NCBI RefSeq assembly: GCF_950066645.1
Contig: NZ_CATMFB010000009.1
Span: 62,001 to 126,000 of the forward strand
From: an uncultured Thalassolituus sp.
Lineage (GTDB): Bacteria > Pseudomonadota > Gammaproteobacteria > Pseudomonadales > Oceanobacteraceae
DNA: 64,000 bases
Reading direction: 5' to 3'
Part shown: one piece after another, positions 19,127 to 28,521 of the stretch
How the letters are laid out: every line of letters begins with the position of its first letter
Position numbering within the stretch: position 1 is the stretch's first letter
Notes under the pieces: generated by a model
The model's input: the letters and a program-made list of their open reading frames with translations, nothing else
Database searches by the model: none
What the model was told of the DNA's origin: nothing
Program-made: the position numbers and the translations under genes

Positions 19127-20413
19127 TCAGTCATCATCCGGCGACACGCGCCCGACATCATTACTCTCGTAAATCATGATTGGCTCTGCTTCACCGCGGA
19201 TAACTGTATCCTCGATAACCACCTTTGCCACATGCTCTTCAGAAGGAACGCGATACATAGTATCGAGCAGAGCCGCTTCCAGGATTGAACGCAGACCACG
19301 TGCACCCGTCTTCCGCTCCATTGCCAGAGTCGCTACCGCATCAAGCGCAGCATCGCGGAACTCAAGCTCGACATTTTCCATATCGAACAGGCGCTGGTAC
19401 TGACGCACCAGAGAGTTCTTCGGCTCAGTAAGAATACGCACCAGCGCATCACGGTCGAGCTCATCAAGTGTCGCAACCACCGGCAGACGACCGATGAATT
19501 CAGGGATCAGGCCATACTTAACCAGATCTCCGGACTCTACTTCACGCAGCGCCTGGCCAACTGATTTCTGTTCCTGCTTGCCCTTCACCGTCGCAGAGAA
19601 GCCAATAGAGCTTTTCTCAGAACGGTCACGGATGATGTTATCCAACCCGGCAAATGCACCACCACAGATGAACAGAATATTGCCGGTGTCTACCTGCAGA
19701 AACTCCTGCTGTGGATGCTTACGCCCACCCTGAGGGGGAACAGACGCAACAGTACCTTCGATCAGCTTGAGCAGCGCCTGCTGCACACCTTCACCCGACA
19801 CGTCGCGAGTGATAGATGGGTTGTCGGACTTGCGTGAAATCTTATCGATCTCATCGATATAAACGATACCGCGCTGGGCCTTCTCAACATCATAATCACA
19901 CTTCTGCAGAAGTTTCTGGATGATGTTTTCGACGTCCTCACCAACGTAACCCGCTTCTGTCAGCGTGGTCGCGTCTGCAATGGTGAACGGCACGTTCAGC
20001 AGTCGTGCGAGGGTCTCGGCCAGCAGGGTTTTACCACTACCGGTAGGACCGATGAGCAGAATGTTACTCTTGGAAAGCTCAACACCTGACTTGCCACTGT
20101 CGTGCTGCAGGCGCTTGTAGTGGTTGTATACCGCCACCGCCAGCGTGATTTTTGCCTTATCCTGGCCAATCACATACTCGTCCAGCGTCGCCTTGATCTC
20201 CTGTGGAGTTGGCAGCTTGTCAGAGCTTCCCTTGTTCTCGGCTTCCTGTACTTCCTCACGGATAATGTCGTTACAGAGATCGACACACTCGTCACAGATA
20301 AACACCGAGGGGCCGGCAATAAGCTTGCGGACTTCATGCTGACTCTTACCGCAGAATGAGCAGTAGAGCAGCTTACCGCCGTCTTCGCCTTTGCCTTTTG
20401 TTTCGTCGGTCAT
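19127..20413 (-). CDS. clpX: ATP-dependent unfoldase ClpX
   Basis: A 428-residue AAA+ unfoldase that feeds tagged proteins to ClpP. The N-terminal zinc domain has the four cysteines of YCSFCGKSQ and [10 protein letters not shown]; Walker A is [15 protein letters not shown], Walker [10 protein letters not shown]; the ClpP-binding IGF loop appears as SSIGFSATV. The ATG at 20413 (MTDETKGKG) matches family N-termini; an upstream in-frame start at 20449 adds twelve unlike residues. It lies 96 bases after clpP on the same strand, the usual clpP-clpX operon. Confidence 0.98.
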   Translation of the reverse strand: MTDETKGKGEDGGKLLYCSFCGKSQHEVRKLIAGPSVFICDECVDLCNDIIREEVQEAENKGSSDKLPTPQEIKATLDEYVIGQDKAKITLAVAVYNHYKRLQHDSGKSGVELSKSNILLIGPTGSGKTLLAETLARLLNVPFTIADATTLTEAGYVGEDVENIIQKLLQKCDYDVEKAQRGIVYIDEIDKISRKSDNPSITRDVSGEGVQQALLKLIEGTVASVPPQGGRKHPQQEFLQVDTGNILFICGGAFAGLDNIIRDRSEKSSIGFSATVKGKQEQKSVGQALREVESGDLVKYGLIPEFIGRLPVVATLDELDRDALVRILTEPKNSLVRQYQRLFDMENVELEFRDAALDAVATLAMERKTGARGLRSILEAALLDTMYRVPSEEHVAKVVIEDTVIRGEAEPIMIYESNDVGRVSPDDD

Positions 20414-20509
20414 TCGACTGCCTCGTAATTTTACTTTCTGATGTCCCAAAGATGGTACTTTTCGGCGGCGTTTTCAAGCCGCCCCGGGAAAATAACGGCT
20501 GATATTCCG

Positions 20510-21133
20510 TTATGCCCGTTTTGTCAGGACCTCGTCTACCAGGCCGTATGCCTTGGCAGTTTCCGCGTCCATAAAGTTGTCGCGCTCAGTGTCTGCGATG
20601 ACTTTTTCAAGCGGCTGACCTGTGTGTTCCGCAAGGATGCGGTTCAGACGATCTTTCGTGTCCTGAATATTCTGCGCGTGGATCAGAATATCGGTTGCCT
20701 GGCCCTGCGCGCCGCCACTTGGCTGGTGAATCATGACGCGTGAGTTCGGCACACTGTAACGCTTGCCGGGTGCACCTGCCGCCAGCAGGAAAGCGCCCAT
20801 AGAGCACGCCTGACCAATCACCATAGTGCTGACATCTGGTTTGATGAACTGCATGGTGTCATAGATAGACATACCCGCAGTCACAGAGCCACCCGGGGAG
20901 TTGATATACAGGTGGATATCCTTATCAGGATTCTCAGACTCCAGAAACAGCAGCTGAGCGACAACCAGGTTAGCCATATGATCTTCAACCTGACCTACCA
21001 GGAAGATCACACGCTCTTTCAGCAGACGTGAATAAATATCATAGGAACGCTCACCCCGTGCGGATTGCTCCACAACCATTGGAACCAGCGCGTTTTCGAT
21101 AATTTCGGATTGTTGCTTGATGGAGTCAAACAT
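20510..21133 (-). CDS. clpP: ATP-dependent Clp protease proteolytic subunit
   Basis: A 207-residue serine peptidase that forms the double-heptamer chamber. Catalytic Ser111 in [13 protein letters not shown] and His136 in [10 protein letters not shown] are visible, with the Asp in [11 protein letters not shown]. The ATG at 21133 is chosen; a GTG four codons earlier is in frame but lies against the GGGAG ribosome-binding sequence, leaving no spacer. The N-terminal region probably contains a short self-cleaved propeptide as in E. coli. tig-clpP-clpX-lon order is conserved in gammaproteobacteria. Confidence 0.97.
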   Translation of the reverse strand: MFDSIKQQSEIIENALVPMVVEQSARGERSYDIYSRLLKERVIFLVGQVEDHMANLVVAQLLFLESENPDKDIHLYINSPGGSVTAGMSIYDTMQFIKPDVSTMVIGQACSMGAFLLAAGAPGKRYSVPNSRVMIHQPSGGAQGQATDILIHAQNIQDTKDRLNRILAEHTGQPLEKVIADTERDNFMDAETAKAYGLVDEVLTKRA

Positions 21134-21247
21134 TCGACCCTGCACTCCCTGACGTATAAAAAGAAAAACAGCCGTACCCTAGAGGATAGCGGCTGTCTTT
21201 CAGTTTAGCCATGTATTGGCAGAAAGTCAGGTCTGAACGGAAAGTTC

Positions 21248-22558
21248 TTACGCTGGCTGGTTAGCCATGCGAACAATTTCCTCGTAGGTAGACTCAGACT
21301 GAGACACCTGCGCTGCAGCCATAACTTTCTCTACTACCTGCTCTTCCAGAGCCAGCGCTTCAACCTGTGCGCGCTGCTGCTGGTTAGTCTGGTAGTATTC
21401 GCGAACCTGCTCAGGGTCCTGGTATGCAGAAGCAACTTCTTCAATCAGCTGCTCTACTTTTTCATCAGAAGGCTTCAGATCATTCGCTTCAATTGCAGCG
21501 TTCATCAGCAGACCGATAACAACACGCTTTTCTGCCTGATCTTTGAACAGTTCCGCAGGCAGCATGCTTGCATCAAGCTGCTGACCACCACCAAACTGCT
21601 GAACAGCCTGCTGACGCAGACGATCAATTTCCTGATCTACCAGCGCTTTTGGCACGTCAACCTGATTGGTCTCCTGAAGACCAGCAATCACCTGCTGCTT
21701 GGTCAGGTTGCGCAGCGCGCGAGCCAGTTCGCGATCCATATTCTTACGGATCTCAACTTTAAACTCTTCCAGGTCAGCCGTCTCAATACCGAAAGACTTA
21801 AAGAACTCTTCATTCAGCTCTGGCATCTCTGGCTTTTTAACGGTTTTAACAGTCACTTTGAACTGAGCAGGCTTACCTTTCAGCTCTTCTTTGTGGTAGT
21901 CCTCTGGGAAGCTGACATCCAGAGTCGCTTCTTCGCCAGCCTTCTTACCAACCAGACCATCTTCAAAGCCCGGAATCATAGAACCTGACCCCAGAGTCAG
22001 ACTGTAGTCGTTTGCCTGACCACCTTCGAATGCTTCACCATCAATGAAACCTTCAAAATCAATGACAACCTGGTCGCCATCCGCAGCGGCTTCTTCGCTC
22101 TCATTCCACTTAGCCTGCTGCTTCTGCAGATTGGCCAGCATGGTGTCGAGGTCAGCATCAGTCACCTGAGCAGTGCGCTGCTCGACTTTGATACCAGAGA
22201 AGTCTGCCAGAGCGATTTCTGGGTAAACTTCAAAAGTAGCCTTAAATTCCAGATCTTTACCTTCTTCATCCACAGTAGGTTCAAAAGAAGGCATACCAGC
22301 CAGTTTCACTTTCTCCTGCTCAACGGCTTTGAAGAACGACTGCTGCATCTGCTGATAGATGGCTTCGTAACGAGCCTGCTTGCCAAACATTTTCTTAGCA
22401 ACATTCGGCGGAATTTTACCAGGACGGAAACCATCAATACGGCGGCCCTTGGACAGCTTCTTAAGTTCAACAGTTACTTTTTGATCAACTTCCGCTGCCG
22501 GAACACCAATGGTCATGCAACGCTCAAGACCAGAGGTTGTCTCAATGGACACTTGCAT
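21248..22558 (-). CDS. tig: Trigger factor, ribosome-associated chaperone
   Basis: A 436-residue chaperone that meets nascent chains at the ribosome exit. The N-terminal ribosome-binding domain contains the signature KLSKGRRIDGFRPGKIPPN (about residues 33-51), the loop that contacts protein L23. The FKBP-type prolyl isomerase domain (about 150-245) shows DFEGFIDGEAFEGGQA and MIPGFEDGLVGKKAG. The C-terminal helical arms are rich in Gln. It is the first gene of the tig-clpP-clpX block and is preceded by three tRNA genes. Confidence 0.97.
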   Translation of the reverse strand: MQVSIETTSGLERCMTIGVPAAEVDQKVTVELKKLSKGRRIDGFRPGKIPPNVAKKMFGKQARYEAIYQQMQQSFFKAVEQEKVKLAGMPSFEPTVDEEGKDLEFKATFEVYPEIALADFSGIKVEQRTAQVTDADLDTMLANLQKQQAKWNESEEAAADGDQVVIDFEGFIDGEAFEGGQANDYSLTLGSGSMIPGFEDGLVGKKAGEEATLDVSFPEDYHKEELKGKPAQFKVTVKTVKKPEMPELNEEFFKSFGIETADLEEFKVEIRKNMDRELARALRNLTKQQVIAGLQETNQVDVPKALVDQEIDRLRQQAVQQFGGGQQLDASMLPAELFKDQAEKRVVIGLLMNAAIEANDLKPSDEKVEQLIEEVASAYQDPEQVREYYQTNQQQRAQVEALALEEQVVEKVMAAAQVSQSESTYEEIVRMANQPA

Positions 22559-22718
22559 AGATGCCTCTCATTTCAATTATCAATGGAACGACCGGCCTCC
22601 GGCCAATCGCTGAATACACAAAGGTCGCGGATTATAGCCCAAGCAAAGATCCGATTAAACCGCCATTACGGGCAGAGTTTGACACTTTCGTTAAAGGAGT
22701 AAAGAGAAGGGGGAAAAG

Positions 22719-22795
22719 TGGGGTGGCCGACGGGGATCGAACCCGCGACAACAGGAATCACAATCCTGGACTCTACCAACTGAGCTACGGCCACC
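22719..22795 (-). tRNA. tRNA-His (anticodon GTG)
   Basis: Minus-strand cloverleaf with acceptor GTGGCCG/CGGCCAC, anticodon loop TTGTGAT (GTG), T-arm GCGGGTTCGATCCCCGT and encoded CCA. The extra 5' guanine (G-1) typical of tRNA-His is encoded at 22795. Confidence 0.96.
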
Positions 22796-22826
22796 ACAGA
22801 AACTGCTGAGATTACCAATATAAAAT

Positions 22827-22903
22827 TGGCGCACCCGGCAGGGCTTGAACCTGCAACCCTCGGCTTAGAAGGCCGATGCTCTATCCAGTTGAGCTACGGG
22901 CGC
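22827..22903 (-). tRNA. tRNA-Arg (anticodon TCT)
   Basis: Minus-strand cloverleaf with acceptor GCGCCCG/CGGGTGC, anticodon loop CTTCTAA (TCT, reads AGA/AGG), T-arm GCAGGTTCAAGCCCTGC and encoded CCA. Middle member of the Pro-Arg-His cluster. Confidence 0.96.
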
Positions 22904-22929
22904 ATGTCCATCTAATCCGAGAGATTAAA

Positions 22930-23006
22930 TGGTCGGGGTAGAGAGATTCGAACTCCCGACATCCTGGTCCCAAACCAGGCGCGCTACCAGACTGCGCTAT
23001 ACCCCG
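22930..23006 (-). tRNA. tRNA-Pro (anticodon TGG)
   Basis: Minus-strand cloverleaf with acceptor CGGGGTA/TACCCCG, anticodon loop TTTGGGA (TGG), T-arm TCGGGAGTTCGAATCTCTC-like and encoded CCA. First of three tRNA genes transcribed toward tig. Confidence 0.96.
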
Positions 23007-23230
23007 ATCGATACTTGCGAAACTTCTGTCTCTCAAGTGGGTGCGCATATTATAGATGACCCGATTTGTCGTCAACGCCTTTTTTAAAAAAATCTTTAAA
23101 AACAAATGCTTCCCAGATTTTCCGGTGTTTAGCTCCGGATGGTGACATCAGAACTTTGTTTTAGAAGCTCAGCATGAGAAAATCGCGCGCTCTACAGATA
23201 CATACTCTTTCATTAAGGTTGATCCTACCT

Positions 23231-24088
23231 ATGACCGCAAAACTGATTGACGGCAACGCTACCGCCAAAGCCATGCGCGAATCCATTAAAGTACGCGTTG
23301 ATGCACGCCTTGCCGCTGGGAAGCGTGCTCCTGGTCTGGCCGTCATTCTGGTCGGCACCGATCCGGCCTCTCAGGTATATGTTTCTCACAAACGTAAGGA
23401 CTGCGAGCAGGTAGGGATCGTGAGCAAAGCTTTCGATCTGCCGGCAACCACAGACCAACAGGAACTCTTAGACCTGATCGACCAGCTGAATAACGACAAC
23501 GACGTCGACGGCATCCTGGTGCAACTGCCCCTCCCTGCTGGTCTCAGATCCGATGAAGTTCTGGAGCGCATTGACCCGACAAAAGATGTCGATGGCTTCC
23601 ACCCGTTCAATGTAGGTCGTCTCGCTCAGCGTATGCCGCTGCTTCGTCCATGCACGCCTGCCGGTGTGATCGACTTGCTCGACGGCACCGGCACAGACAT
23701 CACTGGCATGCACGCGGTGATCGTTGGCGCTTCTAATATTGTGGGTCGCCCTATGGGCCTGGAGCTTCTACTGAAAGGATGTACTGTGACCACCTGCCAC
23801 AGATTCACGAAAGATCTCGAAGGCCATGTTCGCCAGGCAGACATCGTTGTCGTGGCCGTAGGCAAACCTGGCATCGTTAAAGGTGAGTGGGTAAAAGAAG
23901 GTGCCATGGTGATCGATGTAGGCATCAATCGCCTGGACAGCGGCAAGCTGGTTGGGGATGTAGATTTCGATGCCGCCGCAGAGCGTGCCTCATTTATCAC
24001 CCCGGTACCGGGCGGCGTTGGCCCAATGACCCGTGCCAAACTGCTGGAGAACACCCTGTTCGCCTGTGAAGAGCTGCACGACAAGTAA
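23231..24088 (+). CDS. folD: Methylenetetrahydrofolate dehydrogenase / methenyltetrahydrofolate cyclohydrolase
   Basis: A 285-residue bifunctional folate enzyme that interconverts 5,10-methylene- and 10-formyl-tetrahydrofolate with NADP. The catalytic region [14 protein letters not shown] contains the conserved Tyr and Lys; the second signature [16 protein letters not shown] and the dinucleotide-binding [16 protein letters not shown] are intact. The start MTAKLIDGN at 23231 fits the family; AAGG at 23215-23218 is the likely ribosome-binding site. The gene is divergent from the tRNA cluster and ends before a strong terminator that marks the left edge of the accessory region. Confidence 0.97.
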   Translation: MTAKLIDGNATAKAMRESIKVRVDARLAAGKRAPGLAVILVGTDPASQVYVSHKRKDCEQVGIVSKAFDLPATTDQQELLDLIDQLNNDNDVDGILVQLPLPAGLRSDEVLERIDPTKDVDGFHPFNVGRLAQRMPLLRPCTPAGVIDLLDGTGTDITGMHAVIVGASNIVGRPMGLELLLKGCTVTTCHRFTKDLEGHVRQADIVVVAVGKPGIVKGEWVKEGAMVIDVGINRLDSGKLVGDVDFDAAAERASFITPVPGGVGPMTRAKLLENTLFACEELHDK

Positions 24089-24127
24089 GCAAGTAATACT
24101 TCTGAATAAGAAGAAAGCTGAATAAGA

Positions 24128-24157
24128 CGAAAAAGGGGGCAGCAGCCCCCTTTTTTA
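24128..24157. terminator. Bidirectional terminator between folD and the sugar dehydrogenase gene
   Basis: AAAAAGGGGGC-AGCA-GCCCCCTTTTTT: a 6-bp GC stem with A- and T-runs, positioned between convergent genes. Confidence 0.9.
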
Positions 24158-24168
24158 ATGCCAGTGTA

Positions 24169-25242
24169 TTACTGCCCCACCACCTCAGGCTCCAGCATCC
24201 ACAGTTCACCACTGTCGGTAACAATCCAGAGAACCCCTTCTCCATCTTCATAAACATCCCGAAGGCGCTGACCACGTTCACTGAAGAGTCGCTCTTCGCC
24301 AACAACCCGACCGTCCGCCATCAGGATGCGGTTCAGGTGAGTAAGTTTAAGCGCCCCCGCGAGAAGATCCCCCTGCAGGCCATACTTATCCGACCGGACG
24401 AAATGCAGACTTCCCGGTGCAATGGAAGGAACATACACTTTTGCCGCCGCCTCCATGCCCGCTTTGCTTTTTACGCCAACATCGAATGGGCCCCAGTACT
24501 CCTTCCCTTGTGAAACTTCTGGCCAACCATAGTTCTTGCCAGCAGAAATCAGATTCAGTTCATCGCCACCCCGGGGGCCATGCTCAATCGCCCAGAGCTG
24601 CCCACGATCATCGAAGGTAATTCCCTGCGGGTTGCGGTGACCGTACGACCAGATTTCAGGGAGCGCCCCCGCCTGGCCAACAAAAGGATTGTCATCGGGA
24701 ATACTTCCATCACGTTTGAGACGCAGAACACTGCCTGCGTGCGTGCTCAGGTCCTGGCCGTTCTCGCGTACACCGCGATCGCCTACAGTAAAAAAGACAT
24801 GGGAAGCATCAAAGGCGATACGACTCCCGAAATGCCGGGAGGTATCAGACGACGACCGGGTACTGAGCAACACCTGGCGATCTGTCAGCATGTTTGATCT
24901 GGGGTTGTAGCGGGAGCGCGCAAGTGCAGTCACCGCGCCAGCTGACATTGGCTGACTGAAGGTGTAATACACCCATCCTCCGGGCTTGTAGTCGGGTGGG
25001 ACTGCTACATCCAGCAGGCCACCCTGCCCGTCATACACAACGACCGGTGCACCGGCAACCGGAGTCAGCTGCCTGCTTGCCACATCGAAAATGACAAAGC
25101 TCCCCGCTTTCTGCGAAATCAGAAGCTTACCCGGCGCAACCTCAGTCAGCGCCCAGGGCTGTTTCAGTCCGGTGGTAACCACCTTGACTTGAGGAGCTGC
25201 AAACACAGATACGCTGAAAAACGCGAAAAAGAGAAAACGCAT
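24169..25242 (-). CDS. PQQ-dependent sugar dehydrogenase, YliI/soluble aldose type
   Basis: A 357-residue periplasmic beta-propeller protein. The signal peptide is short (MRFLFFAFFSVSVFAAP). Family motifs include LKQPWALTEVAPGKLLIS, DVAVPPDYKPGGWVYYTFS, IWSYGHRNPQGITFDDRGQLWAIEHGPRGGDELN (with YGHRNPQG and EHGPRGGDELN as core) and NYGWPEVSQG. Relatives oxidise aldoses at C1 with PQQ and calcium. The conserved histidine in the EHGP motif is present. No pqq biosynthesis genes are in the window. A perfect 8-bp inverted repeat lies just upstream. It stands alone, convergent with folD. Confidence 0.85.
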   Translation of the reverse strand: MRFLFFAFFSVSVFAAPQVKVVTTGLKQPWALTEVAPGKLLISQKAGSFVIFDVASRQLTPVAGAPVVVYDGQGGLLDVAVPPDYKPGGWVYYTFSQPMSAGAVTALARSRYNPRSNMLTDRQVLLSTRSSSDTSRHFGSRIAFDASHVFFTVGDRGVRENGQDLSTHAGSVLRLKRDGSIPDDNPFVGQAGALPEIWSYGHRNPQGITFDDRGQLWAIEHGPRGGDELNLISAGKNYGWPEVSQGKEYWGPFDVGVKSKAGMEAAAKVYVPSIAPGSLHFVRSDKYGLQGDLLAGALKLTHLNRILMADGRVVGEERLFSERGQRLRDVYEDGEGVLWIVTDSGELWMLEPEVVGQ

Positions 25243-25250
25243 AGTGGTCC

Positions 25251-25281
25251 GGTACCCAGAGAAACACTCTATGTGGGTACC
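25251..25281. repeat. Inverted repeat upstream of the sugar dehydrogenase gene
   Basis: GGTACCCA at 25251-25258 and TGGGTACC at 25274-25281 are exact inverse complements separated by 15 bases. The repeat starts nine bases upstream of the ATG at 25242 (minus strand), so it is either in the leader RNA as a hairpin or an operator for a dimeric regulator. Confidence 0.5.
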
Positions 25282-25315
25282 TTACCACCTGCAAAGTTCC
25301 TGGACTACACGGCAA

Positions 25316-26539
25316 CTACTGGCTCTTCAGGAGTGCTTTCTCCACGTCGACACCAACCGTAATCATCCCGACGAGCTTGCCGTCAGGGTTCATAACAACG
25401 GAAGAAACCTTCACCTGAAAGAATCCGGACGAGGCATCGTATTCAATCGGACCGATATAGAGATCACTGACAGCGGCACCCAACGTCTGCTGAAACGGCG
25501 CCTCATCGCCCTGATAGTAATCGGTCGTCACTGCGCTTTGCCCGGCATTAAGCCCCGAGCGATCGACGAGGAATATTTCAGTAAAGAGACCTTTACTGGC
25601 TTCCTGAACCACCTGTAAAAACGCACTGATATCCCGACCCAGCTCCCCAGAGATCATGGGCTGAACCGCCTGGCCAACTTCAGCCCGCCACTGACGGTCC
25701 CGTCTGGCGATATCTTCATCGGTTACGGTTTCGTTAACGCGGCTCTGCGCATCCAGTGCTGTCACAATTCTGGAATGCTTCAGAAGCGGCCTGATCCGCT
25801 CATCAAAGATGGCCTCAACCTGATCGCGCTCTACACCGCTCAGGTTGATACTGCTGTCAGCACATTTACCTATCAGCTCATTGAATTCGCTCATAAAGTC
25901 GGGATGTTCGGCAAGAAAGTGTTTACCGAAGTAGACACCAAGTGGCATGTAGCGGATGAACCTGCGTTGCAGACGGCTGAGACGCTCCCGTTCCGACGCA
26001 TCTACTTCGTTGAGCAACTCCTTGAAATACCGCTCGTCAGCGACAAAGGCATCCAGCCGGCCCGCAGCGACCAGGCGCAACAGCTGCTTGCCTTCATTTA
26101 CGGTCTCCGTGACCGGCATACCATTCTTCTGCAACCAGCGTTCCTGATTACTGGCTCTGACAGCACCGGTACGAAGCCCACGCGGAAAACCATCAATACT
26201 GCTATCGATGCCCGGAGCGAAATACCAGTACCACTTTTCAAGTGCAAACGGTGCTGACATCACCGCAGAGTCGGCCAACTCCTTCGTTGGCAGGGAGGAA
26301 AACAAACCATCTGCCTCACCATTTTTCAGGTCAGCAATTGCGCGCCCCCAGGGCATAACGCTGACAGAGTAGGGCTCTCCCATATCGCCGAAGACACACT
26401 GTACCGTCGACATCGAAACGCCAGACAACTCACCACGCAGCATCACCTGGTAAGGTGGCCATATTGTGGTTCTCAGCTCGACCGCACTCGCATGAAACGT
26501 CAGCAGCAAACCAATAGCCAGGCACCACTTTTTCAACAT
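25316..26539 (-). CDS. Periplasmic family 3 binding-protein domain fused to a PDC/Cache-like sensor domain
   Basis: A 407-residue exported protein. The signal peptide runs MLKKWCLAIGLLLTFHASA; the ATG at 26539 is chosen because a longer reading frame only adds a non-signal extension over the upstream gene. Residues about 20-245 form an SBP_bac_3-like domain (TTIWPPYQVM, PWGRAIADLKNGEADGLFS, RLDAFVADERYFKELL). Residues about 300-400 resemble a single PDC/Cache domain (LFTEIFLVDRSGLNAGQS, SSVVMNPDGKLVGMITVGVDV). No membrane segment, kinase or cyclase domain follows, so it is a soluble periplasmic protein that may pass a signal to a partner. Function not established. Confidence 0.72.
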   Translation of the reverse strand: MLKKWCLAIGLLLTFHASAVELRTTIWPPYQVMLRGELSGVSMSTVQCVFGDMGEPYSVSVMPWGRAIADLKNGEADGLFSSLPTKELADSAVMSAPFALEKWYWYFAPGIDSSIDGFPRGLRTGAVRASNQERWLQKNGMPVTETVNEGKQLLRLVAAGRLDAFVADERYFKELLNEVDASERERLSRLQRRFIRYMPLGVYFGKHFLAEHPDFMSEFNELIGKCADSSINLSGVERDQVEAIFDERIRPLLKHSRIVTALDAQSRVNETVTDEDIARRDRQWRAEVGQAVQPMISGELGRDISAFLQVVQEASKGLFTEIFLVDRSGLNAGQSAVTTDYYQGDEAPFQQTLGAAVSDLYIGPIEYDASSGFFQVKVSSVVMNPDGKLVGMITVGVDVEKALLKSQ

Positions 26540-26630
26540 CAGACTGATTCCCGCACAAGAAGACTCTTCTAAGGATAGTTCATGAAAAGTATGCGGCAGC
26601 GAATCACCACATATTGGCGCATTTTCGGAA

Positions 26631-27605
26631 CTACCAGGACAGCTCTTGTGCTTCGCTATCACTTGCGTCGTCTGACTCAGCGACATCTTCGGCCTCCGGA
26701 ATATCCAGATCGACTGCGAGAGCCTGACCGGTGTTAACGCGATAACACCTGACTACAGGATTGGGAGCCCCAGCCTGAAAACGATTCCACTGATGGTTGT
26801 CACGCTGAATAACAAGGAGTTCGTAGTCGTCGCGAGGACTGGAATGAAGCGAGCGTAGAGGATCGCAAAGAAAATGATTGCAAACATCCGAACGCATTTC
26901 TCTTGGCAGGACGCAGCCATTGATTCCGTGGTTGATACAACTGCCCGCGATGCTTTCGTCAGGTAACACTGACATGTACACAGAGACCAGTTGCTGCCCT
27001 GACAGATCCGGAGAGGCATCCAGCTGACGTCGCAGTAACACGGGTGAGATATACGCGTGATCACCACCTTCGGTGCAACAGCCACCCCGACACAGTGCGC
27101 ATACCCGGTCAGACACAGTGGCTAACCCGGGAGAATCTGAGAGAAACGCGTCCTGTGCCAGCCGACGTTCGTGAAGCGCATAATGCCGATCGTGGACCAG
27201 CTCTGAAATATCGTCGCATGCCAGAGCAGCAGCCAGCGCTTCCTCAAGATGTGCGTGGTAGCGCCCGGCTCTTGCGGACTCGGACTTCGCGATCATTTCT
27301 GGGGCAGAAGGAATGGGTATTACAGGTAGGTGCTTCAAGCCAGCGCTGGAGGCGATCAACCGATCCTGCCTGGCCTCAGCGGATTTAACGGCGTCTACGG
27401 TTTTAAGATGTTCTGCGTCACGGGCGCGCCGCTCGCGGATTAACTTAGCCTGAAATGACCGGTGCGCCGCGTAAAGCCCCGGCGCCATCGTCGAGGCCTG
27501 GCCCACCAGGTTCTGACATTGAATATCTGAACACAACACAGCCCCTCCTGCACGGGCAGGAAGGGCTGCTGTATCACCACATATTTCGCATTCACGAGCA
27601 GGCAT
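26631..27605 (-). CDS. Cysteine-rich protein with N-terminal zinc-finger-like and YkgJ-like metal clusters
   Basis: A 324-residue cytoplasmic protein I cannot assign to a characterised family. The N-terminus carries CEICGD and, twenty residues on, CSDIQC, a zinc-ribbon-like set. A charged helical middle (about 50-165) follows. The second half contains CALCRGGCC (Cys-x2-Cys-x3-CysCys), then SCINHGINGCVLP and SDVCNHFLC. This cysteine order resembles the YkgJ/UPF0153 family, whose CxxCxxxCC cluster is thought to bind zinc or iron. The tail is acidic (EAEDVAESDDASDSEAQE). ATG at 27605 is used; a GTG two codons earlier is possible. It lies 91 bases before the binding-protein gene on the same strand. 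Confidence 0.7.
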   Translation of the reverse strand: MPARECEICGDTAALPARAGGAVLCSDIQCQNLVGQASTMAPGLYAAHRSFQAKLIRERRARDAEHLKTVDAVKSAEARQDRLIASSAGLKHLPVIPIPSAPEMIAKSESARAGRYHAHLEEALAAALACDDISELVHDRHYALHERRLAQDAFLSDSPGLATVSDRVCALCRGGCCTEGGDHAYISPVLLRRQLDASPDLSGQQLVSVYMSVLPDESIAGSCINHGINGCVLPREMRSDVCNHFLCDPLRSLHSSPRDDYELLVIQRDNHQWNRFQAGAPNPVVRCYRVNTGQALAVDLDIPEAEDVAESDDASDSEAQELSW

Positions 27606-27653
27606 AACCACGTCAGAGTCTGCGTGCCCTGTACTCGGAGCTAAGCACCAGAA

Positions 27654-28241
27654 TCAGGCGAATTCGGTGCAATAAAAGCCATAGTTGTCTGCGTTCGTAA
27701 CGGCAACCGCAGGGTAGTCGGTAGCGATATGCTTACACTTTTTCTGCCCATAACAGTCCTGGCTGGTATCAGGTGGGTAAGACTCATCATCGGTGGCGGC
27801 GACCACATGTGACAACTCATGAATAAAAGTGAGTGCCTGCGGGTGCTTGCCACCATCTTCTTCTGAAAAATTGCCGAAAAACAGATTGGTATACTCAACG
27901 GTATAACCGCCGCTCTTCACAATGTCTTTTACTTTGTGCATGCTCCAGCCCTCATCCGGCCGGTACGCAGCTGCGTAATGCCCTGCTGCCGCAGACTTAG
28001 TACATTTGATGCTGCTTGCAGTCATGGCGTAGTGGATCGCATTGATCTTCTCAAACACCGTCGTTACGCGGGCCGAATCATACTTGCCAAACCATTTAGT
28101 GAACTGAGGAGAGGCATTGCCCCCCTTCTTCACCGCCTGAATGTCTTTCCACGCTTTTTCGACCATCGACTGCGCCTGAATCGCAGCGTTCTGAATCTTG
28201 ATGTTTTCGCTGGTGGTAAATCCAGAAAAGAGGTGTCCCAT
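27654..28241 (-). CDS. M35-type (aspzincin) metalloendopeptidase-like protein
   Basis: A 195-residue protein whose C-terminal half matches the lysine-specific metallo-endopeptidase/deuterolysin group. The zinc motif HELSH is at about residues 140-144, and the third ligand Asp of aspzincins fits TSQDCYG about 20 residues later, followed by the typical ATDYPAVAVTNADNYGFYC. Two cysteines near the active site and a C-terminal Cys suggest disulfides. There is no signal peptide (MGHLFSGFTTSENIKIQ), which is odd for an enzyme that normally acts outside the cell; export by type VI secretion or another signal-less route is an inference. The gene stands alone with no obvious immunity or secretion partner. 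Confidence 0.75.
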   Translation of the reverse strand: MGHLFSGFTTSENIKIQNAAIQAQSMVEKAWKDIQAVKKGGNASPQFTKWFGKYDSARVTTVFEKINAIHYAMTASSIKCTKSAAAGHYAAAYRPDEGWSMHKVKDIVKSGGYTVEYTNLFFGNFSEEDGGKHPQALTFIHELSHVVAATDDESYPPDTSQDCYGQKKCKHIATDYPAVAVTNADNYGFYCTEFA

Positions 28242-28521
28242 TGCTCGCTCCTGCTAAGTTACGCGATTGTGCCCCAATGCAGCTTGGTTACTGCGCAAAA
28301 CCGCTCCTGAGTTGATGCCTAAAGGCTAAACAAGAATGTCGCCTCAGGATACGACCAATACGGACAGATCAGAGCCAGATATCAGAGCCTGTAGATCTCA
28401 ACATCCCGCCACTTCGGTATTAACACCCACCAACTTAGGATCAAATACGCCAAATCGTTCAGTTAAAAGTTTATTACGGAGAAAGTGAACGACGATGAGT
28501 TCTGCGACTGGTCGTCAGGAA

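Noticed and set aside
28242-28521. Hidden small gene or RNA between the peptidase and WYL regulator genes
   Set aside because: No frame with a plausible start and length and no clear stem-loop with a T-run; I see nothing in this 280-base stretch.
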